DNA from: Omnitrophica bacterium RBG_13_46_9
Lineage (GTDB): Bacteria; Omnitrophota; Gorgyraeia; JABMRN01; RBG-13-46-9
Direction: 5' to 3'
DNA length: 6,509 bases
Assembly (NCBI GenBank): GCA_001804045.1
Contig: MHFD01000017.1
Span: 29,208 to 35,716, forward strand
Part shown: piece after piece, positions 1-5,215 of the stretch
Layout: the number at the start of each line of letters is the position of its first letter
Position numbering within the stretch: position 1 is the stretch's first letter
Notes under the pieces: model-generated
What the model was told of the DNA's origin: nothing
The model's input: only the letters and a program-made list of their open reading frames with translations
Database searches by the model: none
Made by a program: the position numbers and the translations under genes

Positions 1-1313
1 CGAAAAACATCGATAAGGCCTATCCGCTGGCTGAAGCAGAGACAAAAAAAATTAATAAAAAGGGTGTTGTCGGTTTTTTGCTTACCGCGTTGCTTGTCTT
101 CGGCATAGCGCTACGTATCTACTATACTTTAGACTACCCTAGCAGATCGCCCGATGAATACACATATATAGACCACGCTGCGGTGCTATCGCAAAAAGGT
201 CTGGCGGGCGGGCGCTCGCTAGTTGAGTACCACGACAGCCATAAAGCAGAGTGGAGCATTCCGCCGCCTACCAGAATAGGTTATCTCGTTCCGCTTGCCG
301 CCGTCCTAAGGCTCACAAATATAGAAGATTTAAAGGTAGGGGCATATTTCTCGTGTTTTTTCAGTATTATCGCGCTTGTGCTTCTTTTGTTCTTCGGCCT
401 GAGATTCTTTAACGGGTGGATTACCCTATACGCGCTTTTATTCATGAGCATTTGTCCCGTAGATCTGGCCATGGTCCGTCGGGCATGGCAGGACACGATG
501 TTCGGGTGCGTGGGGCTTTTTCTTCTCTACACCACTTGCGAGATAGTTAAGAACAGCAATAGAAAAATCTGGTATATTCTGTTTGTGCTGGCGGGAAGCT
601 ACAGCATGCTGATTAAAGAATCGGGCAATGTTATTTACGGGTTGTGCGCGATATGGATTTTTTTAACGCTTTTAATCGGGGAGAAGTCCTTTTTAAAAGG
701 CGTCCGTTTTATGGCCCTTTGCGCTCTGGGGGCGGGAATAAGCGTAGCTATCCTATCATATTACGCCGGTGGAATCTCCGCTTACCTCAGGGTGTTGATG
801 CATATGAAAGAATCTGTGCCGGAGAACACCTTTGCGCTCCAGTATCAATCGGGTCCCTGGTATCACTTTTTCGGCGCGTTCTGGAGAATAAGCCCGGTAA
901 GTACGGTCTTATGTCTGGCGGGTCTGGCAGGAATCTTTTTATATAATGATTCACCCGACAAAACCGAAACATTACTGTCCGGTAAAAACCGGACAGCTTT
1001 TCTGGGAATGCTATTCTTCGCTGTAGGGCTTATGACCTTCATAGTCTCCATGATAGGCCTGCAGAACATGCGCTTTATAAGCGTCCTGTTCGGGCCTTTT
1101 TATCTTATGGCGGGTCTGGGTTTATGGATTGCGATTAGATATGCCGGAAGCAGATTACACGGCGTCTTTTTTAACATTCTGATAGTATTTGTCGCCGTTA
1201 TCGCTTTGACAGGAGCTTTTTCCGATTATCGTGAATTCTATAAGCATTTCTATGTAGGCGGCGTCCAGGACCCGACGATCTGGGCCGTCCGGGCCTATCT
1301 GCGTAAATTCTAA
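1..1313 (+). CDS. GT39/PMT-like membrane glycosyltransferase (5' end outside window)
   Basis: Probable polytopic GT-C glycosyltransferase of the PMT/ArnT (GT39) type. Such enzymes take a sugar from a polyprenyl-phosphate donor and transfer it on the outer face of the cytoplasmic membrane. The frame is open from base 3 to the TAA at 1311-1313, and no ATG, GTG or TTG occurs in frame before a TTG at 78. Starting at that TTG would cut the first membrane helix (VVGFLLTALLVFGIALRIYY) in half, so the true start is most likely left of the window. After helix 1 comes SPDEYTYIDHA, whose Asp-Glu (bases 153-158) sits where GT39 enzymes carry their catalytic acidic pair in the first external loop. Further support comes from RRAWQD and the MLIKESGN segment, which resembles the conserved 'KE' helix end, and from about ten hydrophobic segments in all. 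The acceptor cannot be read from sequence. The stop overlaps the convergent GT2 gene by 4 bases. Confidence 0.8.
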   Translation, partial: KNIDKAYPLAEAETKKINKKGVVGFLLTALLVFGIALRIYYTLDYPSRSPDEYTYIDHAAVLSQKGLAGGRSLVEYHDSHKAEWSIPPPTRIGYLVPLAAVLRLTNIEDLKVGAYFSCFFSIIALVLLLFFGLRFFNGWITLYALLFMSICPVDLAMVRRAWQDTMFGCVGLFLLYTTCEIVKNSNRKIWYILFVLAGSYSMLIKESGNVIYGLCAIWIFLTLLIGEKSFLKGVRFMALCALGAGISVAILSYYAGGISAYLRVLMHMKESVPENTFALQYQSGPWYHFFGAFWRISPVSTVLCLAGLAGIFLYNDSPDKTETLLSGKNRTAFLGMLFFAVGLMTFIVSMIGLQNMRFISVLFGPFYLMAGLGLWIAIRYAGSRLHGVFFNILIVFVAVIALTGAFSDYREFYKHFYVGGVQDPTIWAVRAYLRKF

Positions 1314-2323
1314 CTGCTGCTTCGAGTCGCTTCCCTTTTCCTTCCGGTGGTTAACCGCGGCTGTACAACGTATGCAAGAATCGCCTTTGCGATGCCAAAC
1401 AGCCAGGCGGTATTCCTTACGAGCAAAAAAGGAAAGATTTTTAGAGAAATAAAAATACATTCCTCGCGCGCCACGAATATAATAAAGTTGATGTTAACAA
1501 GCGCATAGATGAACGTAAAAACAAACAGGGCGCCGTATAAGGCCGGATACCATGCCGCCTCGATCAGACACGCCCAGATAAGGATAGTCAAAAAGAGGTG
1601 GGTTATGATCTCATGATTGCGCCAGGTGCATTGTTTACCGATGGCCGAAGAATCGGTTAGAAATATCTTAACCACAGCTTCCGCCCATGAAATCTGATTC
1701 ATAAAATAAGGAATGACTTGTTTTCTGAAATGGTGGAAGACACCATTTGAGCGATCCCATAAGATCTTTGCCCGTTCGCTCAAGGCAAAACCAAATTGCG
1801 TATCTTCGCCTCTATACTGCGGCAGAAAACCTCCAATCTCCTCAAAGAGGACCTTTCTGCATGCAAAATTAGAGGCGATGCATGCATTAATATTTTGTGG
1901 CATATTTCTCTGCCTGAAAGAAGTGTCGTAAAACTGGAAGACCGCGAGAAGGTCTTTATTAAGCATTCCTGCGTATCCTCCGGTCACCCCCCCAACATCG
2001 TCCTGTTTGAACGCGTTTGTGAGCTTACGCAGCCAATCCCGAGATACCTCGCAGTCCGCATCGGTAAACGCAAGTATCTCTCCTATCGCACATCGTGCGC
2101 CTTCGTTTCGCGCCGCGCCTGGGCCAAGCTGAGTGCCAAGCCGGACAAGTACGCACGGTAAGCCTGCTGCGATCGATGCGGAGCCATCCGAACTATTGTC
2201 ATCAACCACAATGATTTCAAAACACGGATAATCGCAGGCGAGGATACTCATTACGCATCCTCTAATTGTACGTGCGGCATTGAACATAGGAACTATAACG
2301 GATACCGTGGGGTCGTGCGCCAT
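1310..2323 (-). CDS. GT2 family glycosyltransferase with C-terminal membrane segments
   Basis: A 337-residue inverting glycosyltransferase of family 2 (GT-A fold) that would transfer a sugar from a nucleotide-sugar donor at the cytoplasmic membrane face. Visible motifs, numbered from the chosen start: VSVIVPMFN (7-15), VVDDNSSDGS (39-48), GPGAARNEG (67-75), the metal/nucleotide motif DADC (88-91), and GGFLPQYRGED (164-174), the usual acceptor/base region of this family. From about residue 240 to 325 there are three or four hydrophobic segments, so the protein is probably membrane anchored. A longer frame would start at 2410, inside the radical SAM gene. I chose the ATG at 2323 because it forms a TAATG overlap with the upstream stop, has a good Shine-Dalgarno sequence seven bases ahead, and lies just before the conserved core. 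It is the second gene of a two-enzyme operon, and its TAG stop overlaps the convergent GT39 stop. Donor and acceptor are unknown. Confidence 0.9.
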   Translation of the reverse strand: MAHDPTVSVIVPMFNAARTIRGCVMSILACDYPCFEIIVVDDNSSDGSASIAAGLPCVLVRLGTQLGPGAARNEGARCAIGEILAFTDADCEVSRDWLRKLTNAFKQDDVGGVTGGYAGMLNKDLLAVFQFYDTSFRQRNMPQNINACIASNFACRKVLFEEIGGFLPQYRGEDTQFGFALSERAKILWDRSNGVFHHFRKQVIPYFMNQISWAEAVVKIFLTDSSAIGKQCTWRNHEIITHLFLTILIWACLIEAAWYPALYGALFVFTFIYALVNINFIIFVAREECIFISLKIFPFLLVRNTAWLFGIAKAILAYVVQPRLTTGRKREATRSSS

Positions 2324-3396
2324 TAAAATGTCCTCGCTATGATATTCGGATACATCGAGACATTGCTTATAATATTCCACAATGTGGCGCACCCAAAGGT
2401 ACAGTGGCATTTTGATTCTTTAATAAAGCTGATCACCTCTCTGTTCTTCGGCGAGCGAAGGATCGTGTTAATGTTATACGCCGCCGTACGGATATCGCCC
2501 AATACACAGTCTACCGCAGGGTGCCTCTGATACAGTATCTCACAGGGTATAACATAACCATCATCGGTTAAAGTGAGTATCTTCTTGCCGGCTACGCACG
2601 GTAGGATCATTCGTTTGCGTTTGAGCGTTTCCAGATGCACCTCTAACATCAAATCGAAAGCTGATTGTAATAACCTCTTCTTGCCGCTCTTTTTCGTCTT
2701 AAGGTACTCAATGACTTTTTCGAACTCATCAATGGTAACATCCTTCGCATCATCTTCCCTTGTATCGCCGCGAACAAGGTCGATAGCATGCGCATCCGGC
2801 TTAAGCACATCTCTGACATAGTCAATAAGCTGGTATATCTGGGCCTTATTGTAAGATGAGAGAACTGTGCTGATAGAGATAGTGAGTTGATTATTCTCGC
2901 GTTTCACCAGGTTCAACATAGAGAAGGTCTTTAGCGCATTTTTGAAGGCGCCCTTCACCCCCCTAATTGCATCGTGTGAGTCCCCAAGGTGATCGAGCGA
3001 AAGGTTCATCTTAAGATTGAGGGCGGGGCATTTACCTAGTATCGATCGCACGATCTGCTCGGTCCTTTCGGGAAGAAGCCCGTTTGTGGTGATATTGACA
3101 AACCGCGTGCCGCTCGAAGCATAGAATCGGTATACAATCTCATCCACATCTTCTCTGAGGGTAGGTTCACCGCCGGTTATGCTCACATAGATAAGATTCT
3201 TAAAGTTGCGCGCGATACGGCCAATCTCTTCGAGAGAAAGAATCTTGCGCGCGTGGGCATCTGCGATCTCGCGCCAATAGAAACACATCTTACAGCGCGC
3301 ATTACACTTTGAGGTGACGAAAAAGATTAAGTAGCTGCATCGGCCGCAAACAAGAGAGCGAAAAAGCGAATAATAACTATTAAGCGGACTCTTCAT
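2323..3396 (-). CDS. Radical SAM protein with SPASM-like C-terminal cysteines
   Basis: A 357-residue radical S-adenosylmethionine enzyme. The [4Fe-4S]-binding CxxxCxxC motif is CNARCKMC (Cys31, Cys35, Cys38), followed by the SAM-contacting GGEP (75-78), TTNG (103-106) and a LSLDH strand (132-136) typical of the partial TIM barrel. The C-terminal part has Cys267, then GKKILTLTDDGYVIPC (Cys285), and a late CHCTFGC cluster (Cys330, 332, 336). This is the layout of a SPASM/Twitch auxiliary-cluster domain, though the spacing is not one I can tie to a named subfamily. The substrate is unknown; SPASM proteins act on peptides, proteins or sugars. The setting next to glycosyltransferases makes a glycan-related or O-antigen-cluster role plausible, which is inference. 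The ATG at 3396 overlaps the stop of the HsdR relic (ATGA), with GCGAGGAC just ahead. The stop overlaps the next ATG (TAATG), so expression with the GT2 gene is probably coupled. Confidence 0.93.
   Translation of the reverse strand: MKSPLNSYYSLFRSLVCGRCSYLIFFVTSKCNARCKMCFYWREIADAHARKILSLEEIGRIARNFKNLIYVSITGGEPTLREDVDEIVYRFYASSGTRFVNITTNGLLPERTEQIVRSILGKCPALNLKMNLSLDHLGDSHDAIRGVKGAFKNALKTFSMLNLVKRENNQLTISISTVLSSYNKAQIYQLIDYVRDVLKPDAHAIDLVRGDTREDDAKDVTIDEFEKVIEYLKTKKSGKKRLLQSAFDLMLEVHLETLKRKRMILPCVAGKKILTLTDDGYVIPCEILYQRHPAVDCVLGDIRTAAYNINTILRSPKNREVISFIKESKCHCTFGCATLWNIISNVSMYPNIIARTF
2330..2337 (-). promoter_or_regulatory. Shine-Dalgarno site GCGAGGAC fixing the GT2 start
   Basis: On the minus strand GCGAGGAC is followed by seven bases (counted from GAGGA) and the ATG at 2323. 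It lies inside the last codons of the radical SAM gene. It supports the internal ATG over the longer frame that would start at 2410. The same octamer occurs at 3399-3406 before the radical SAM start, with only three bases between GAGGA and the ATG. Confidence 0.7.
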
Positions 3397-3623
3397 TTGT
3401 CCTCGCCAGTACCATCAACGAACTTCTCTGTAGTCTTTTGAATTTTCTCAGCATAAATGCGCGCTTGTTCTTTGCCTTTTTCTGCATCCACAGAAGTTTT
3501 CTTTGCTTCAACAACAGCCAGAGGCTTTCCATCTATGCCAAGGAGCGCATAATCAGCAAAGAGATGTCCTTGATATGGCGCTTGTGATCCCAAAACGCCG
3601 GTTATTTTCCTAAGATCAAATTT
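3393..3623 (-). pseudogene. Relic of type I restriction HsdR N-terminal nuclease domain
   Basis: An open stretch of about 76 codons between an in-frame TGA at 3624-3626 and the TGA at 3393-3395. Its text FADYALLGIDGKPLAVVEAKKTS, followed by EKGKEQARIYAEKI, matches the N-terminal PD-(D/E)xK nuclease domain (HSDR_N) of type I restriction R subunits and related helicase-nucleases. The nuclease residues are visible: Asp14, then Glu29-Ala-Lys31, numbered from a TTG at 3593. A full HsdR is about 800-1100 residues; here neither the start of the domain nor any helicase part follows. After KTTEKF the frame runs into VDGTGEDK and stops. Similarity appears to begin upstream of the TTG (KITGVLGSQAPYQGHLF), so that TTG is unlikely to be an original start. 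The piece cannot work as a restriction subunit. It overlaps the radical SAM start by 4 bases and may act as a translated leader. Confidence 0.72.
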
Positions 3624-3631
3624 TCATTGAT

Positions 3632-3660
3632 AGGATACTACGAAAAATGAGGGTCGTCAA
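3632..3660 (-). promoter_or_regulatory. Putative sigma70-type promoter for the relic-radical SAM-GT2 operon
   Basis: Reading the minus strand, TTGACG (3660-3655, five of six bases of the -35 consensus) is followed by a 17-base spacer and TATCCT (3637-3632, four of six of the -10 consensus). Transcription would start near 3625, immediately before the HsdR relic. A short inverted repeat ATCAA/TTGAT (3615-3619 and 3627-3631) lies at the expected start site and could be an operator, but five-base arms are weak evidence. Position, spacing and orientation fit the downstream operon; the call rests on sequence match only. Confidence 0.45.
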
Positions 3661-3714
3661 GGAAACTCCGGCTCCATTGTTTTGACACGAACCATCGCGA
3701 AGCGACACATATGT

Positions 3715-3840
3715 GAAGCTCCACCGCCTTACAGCGGTGGCTTCTCTTTTTACAGGGTTCCGCTCTATCGGTGGAGCGGAACCCTGAACCGAAAGCCATT
3801 CATCCGCGCCCTTACAGGCGTGGCTTTCTGGTTCATGGGT
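3715..3840. repeat. Three-hairpin block interrupting the left palindrome arm
   Basis: The right outer arm (4161-4195) is continuous, whereas its partner on the left is split by these 126 bases. The block holds three hairpins. The first is 3715-3744, an 11-base stem with a two-base bulge and loop CTTACA, followed by CTCTTTTT like an intrinsic terminator on the plus strand. The second is 3753-3765 with 3774-3786, a 13-base perfect stem. The third is 3786-3798 with 3821-3834, a 13-base stem with one bulge that carries an inner CGCC/GGCG stem and again loop CTTACA. Hairpins one and three look like related copies in the same orientation. Such hairpins resemble REP-type or IS200/IS605-end hairpins, but no transposase and no clear target duplication are seen. 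Confidence 0.7.
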
Positions 3841-3855
3841 AAAGAGGGAGAGATA

Positions 3856-3890
3856 ATACAAAGAGAGAGATATTTGTTCTCTCTTTGTAT
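3856..3890. repeat. Side hairpin A (13-base perfect stem)
   Basis: Stem 3856-3868 pairs with 3878-3890 without mismatch, leaving a nine-base loop that contains TATTT. It is an AG/CT-rich stem on the left side of the nested structure, opposite hairpin B at 4125-4159. Confidence 0.85.
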
Positions 3891-3901
3891 ATAGAATAAC
3901 C

Positions 3902-4095
3902 CCTATTAGGAGGGGAGTACAGCGAGCGTAGCGAGCGTCATAGAGGGGAATCATTCTGCCATATTATCAATCTTGACATGGCGGATCCGCCCAAGCAATA
4001 GCATTTGGCGGAAGGTTCCCCTCTATGACGCCCCGCCCTTTCTGTCAAAGTATTGTTTTACTGAAAGGGTGGGGCTGTACTCCCCTCCTAATAGG
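3902..4095. repeat. Inner MITE-like element with 22-base perfect terminal inverted repeats
   Basis: The termini 3902-3923 and 4074-4095 are exact inverted repeats. Inside are a second exact 16-base pair (3935-3950 with 4016-4031) and a hairpin 4032-4042 with 4063-4073 (11 pairs, one G-T). There is also a direct repeat GCGAGCG-TA-GCGAGCG (3922-3937). The 65-base core contains the 12-base perfect palindrome GGCGGATCCGCC (3980-3991). The 194-base length and lack of coding capacity fit a non-autonomous inverted-repeat element. I see no convincing target-site duplication in the flanks. Confidence 0.7.
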
Positions 4096-4124
4096 AAATC
4101 CAACGCATTCAACTGATACTAAAT

Positions 4125-4159
4125 AACAAGGGAGGGAGAATATTTCTCCCTCCCTTGTT
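4125..4159. repeat. Side hairpin B (16-base perfect stem, 3-base loop)
   Basis: Stem 4125-4140 pairs with 4144-4159 without mismatch around the loop TAT. It is the right-side counterpart of hairpin A, with a similar purine-rich left arm and a TATTT at the turn, but a different stem sequence. Confidence 0.9.
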
Positions 4160-4212
4160 CTGTCTCTCCCTCTTTACATATGTGTCGCTTCGTGAAAGCA
4201 GGTCGCTAACCT

Positions 4213-4259
4213 GCGATAAAAAAACCTCTCGCTTGGAAAGTGAGAGGTTTTTTTATCGC
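4213..4259. terminator. Strong bidirectional intrinsic terminator
   Basis: A 22-pair stem (4213-4234 with 4238-4259) with a single G-T and loop GGA. The base is GCGAT, followed by a seven-A tract, then a CCTCTC/GAGAGG core, so both transcripts read a GC-containing hairpin ending in a run of seven U. It lies 249 bases downstream of the minus-strand GT2 stop at 4508 and is the first good terminator for that operon; on the plus strand it would stop any transcript leaving the palindrome. A small hairpin directly before it (4198-4203 with 4209-4214, GCAGGT/ACCTGC) overlaps its base by two bases. Confidence 0.85.
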
Positions 4260-4507
4260 TTGTTTCAGCCTTTACAAGGAGAAAACCCGGTTTATTATTC
4301 TGCTTTGTCTTGTCTTTTTCGCTCTTCCCGCCTTCAAAACCAAAGGCAGAGTTTTTTGGTGCGGTTAAAAATTTTGCCCAAAAACAAAAACCATTTCCTA
4401 ACGGCAGTATGCCGAGTGTCTTGCATATAACTCTTTAATGCCGGAAAGAAGATTGCGGTAAAAAAAGGATTATATACTTCACCCAAATGATTTCGATTTG
4501 TCGTTCA
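4260..4507. other. Intergenic stretch without a supported gene
   Basis: Several frames happen to be open here on both strands, but none has a start codon with a ribosome site and none is a recognisable protein. One plus-strand reading from about 4273 (after AAGGAG) gives a signal-peptide-like KTRFIILLCLVFFALPAF up to a TAA at 4366. A shift at the T run 4352-4357 would continue it to 4438. This could be a decayed small exported protein or chance. No promoter, RNA gene or further strong hairpin was recognised. Confidence 0.5.
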
Positions 4508-5215
4508 TCAATAGATAATATTTTTTATAAATGAAAGTATATATCTGGGCAACATTTTAAACAGCACAACATAAGAACTGTTATATTTTCTTTTTAATTC
4601 CCACGAAGGCACTTCAACTATTTTCTTTTTATTCTTCAAGCATTTCATAACCATTTCCTGTTCAATGGCAAAACTTACCTCACTCAAACACAGCGCTTTC
4701 ATTTCATCTTTCTTTACCGCCCTAAAGCCATTCTGTATATCCGTCAATTTAGATCCCCATATTAAATTCACAAAAAAAACACTGATTACATTGCCAATAA
4801 GCCTGATTACCTCATGAAATGAGCTATAAAACTCTTCGCTGCCCCCTCTGAGTCTTGATCCTATAACCATAGTCACATCGATATCTTTTAAAAATACTTC
4901 CAAAAGTAAAGGTATCTCTTTCGGCTGATGCGACCCGTCGCTGTCCATAAAAACCAAGATATCCCGATCGATGGTATTTATAGCCAATTGTATGGCGCTC
5001 CCCTTGCCTCTATTAGGATCGGAAAGCAGTCGGATACCCTTTTCTAACACAATAGAAACAGTATTATCTTTGGAACGTCCATCGATGACGAAAATATCGT
5101 CTTCATTAATATAATCGCGAACCTCGTCTATCAAAGAACCGATAGTCCTTTCTTCGTTCTTAGTAAATATAACCAGTCCTATGTTTAATTTTCTCCAGTC
5201 TGATTCGTCATTCAT
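4508..5215 (-). CDS. DPM1-like GT2 glycosyltransferase (polyprenyl-phosphate sugar synthase type)
   Basis: A 235-residue family 2 glycosyltransferase of the DPM/DPG-synthase-like group, whose members load mannose, glucose or a related sugar from a nucleotide donor onto dolichyl or undecaprenyl phosphate at the inner membrane face. Motifs in order: LVIFTKNEERTIGSLI (14-29), VIDGRSKDNT (43-52), NRGKGSAIQ (68-76), the DxD motif DSDGSHQPKEIP (91-102), then GSRLRGGSEE, LTDIQNGFRAV and the late EQEMVMKCL...VEVPSWELKRK typical of the group. Length equals the catalytic domain alone; there is no C-terminal membrane domain, only an amphipathic stretch around RLIGNVISVFFVNLIWG. The ATG at 5215 overlaps the methyltransferase stop (ATGA) and has no evident Shine-Dalgarno sequence, so translation is probably coupled. 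It is the last gene of the right operon and could supply the lipid-linked donor for the GT39-type protein encoded upstream. The sugar is not predictable. Confidence 0.9.
   Translation of the reverse strand: MNDESDWRKLNIGLVIFTKNEERTIGSLIDEVRDYINEDDIFVIDGRSKDNTVSIVLEKGIRLLSDPNRGKGSAIQLAINTIDRDILVFMDSDGSHQPKEIPLLLEVFLKDIDVTMVIGSRLRGGSEEFYSSFHEVIRLIGNVISVFFVNLIWGSKLTDIQNGFRAVKKDEMKALCLSEVSFAIEQEMVMKCLKNKKKIVEVPSWELKRKYNSSYVVLFKMLPRYILSFIKNIIY

Larger units (their letters stand above)
3695..4195. repeat. Large nested inverted-repeat (cloverleaf-like) structure
   Basis: Arms pair in strict nested order. The outer stem is 3695-3713 with 4177-4195 (a 16-base perfect core, 3698-3713 with 4177-4192, extended by three more positions with one G-T). 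It continues as 3839-3853 with 4163-4177 (15 bases perfect). Side hairpins sit at 3856-3890 and 4125-4159. The inner stem is 3902-3923 with 4074-4095 (22 bases perfect), then 3935-3950 with 4016-4031 (16 bases perfect), with a further hairpin at 4032-4073. All stems can form at once, giving a four-way junction if extruded as DNA or folded as RNA. The only open frames here are by-products of the repeats. It may be a non-autonomous mobile element, a stack of nested insertions, or a structural recombination or termination site; no transposase is present. Confidence 0.9.

Noticed and set aside
281..1069. Minus- and plus-strand frames inside the GT39 gene (such as 281-496, 644-946 and 863-1069)
   Set aside because: They are antisense or out-of-frame shadows of a clearly coding membrane protein and lack recognisable motifs.
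2323..2410. Longer N-terminus for the GT2 gene starting at 2410
   Set aside because: It would overlap the radical SAM gene by 88 bases. The ATG at 2323 has a good Shine-Dalgarno sequence, a TAATG overlap and lies next to the conserved core.
3715..3840. Intact IS200/IS605 element or TnpB-associated RNA
   Set aside because: Only hairpin resemblance; no Y1 transposase or TnpB coding sequence is present in the window.
3973..4001. Plus-strand promoter from TTGACA inside the inner element
   Set aside because: At 17-18 bases spacing the -10 candidates (CAATAG, AATAGC) match poorly and no gene follows.
3695..4195. CRISPR array or tandem-repeat locus
   Set aside because: Repeats are inverted and nested, not regularly spaced direct repeats with unique spacers.
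4198..4214. tRNA anticodon-arm look-alike GCAGG-TCGCTAA-CCTGC
   Set aside because: The base 5' of the would-be anticodon is C instead of the invariant T, and no acceptor, D or T arm surrounds it.
3616..4430. Small open frames on both strands within and beside the palindrome (3616-3954 minus, 3682-3894 plus, 4155-4430 plus)
   Set aside because: They run through the hairpins, have no ribosome site or recognisable family, and the same peptide FTYVSLR appears in two of them only because the DNA is an inverted repeat.
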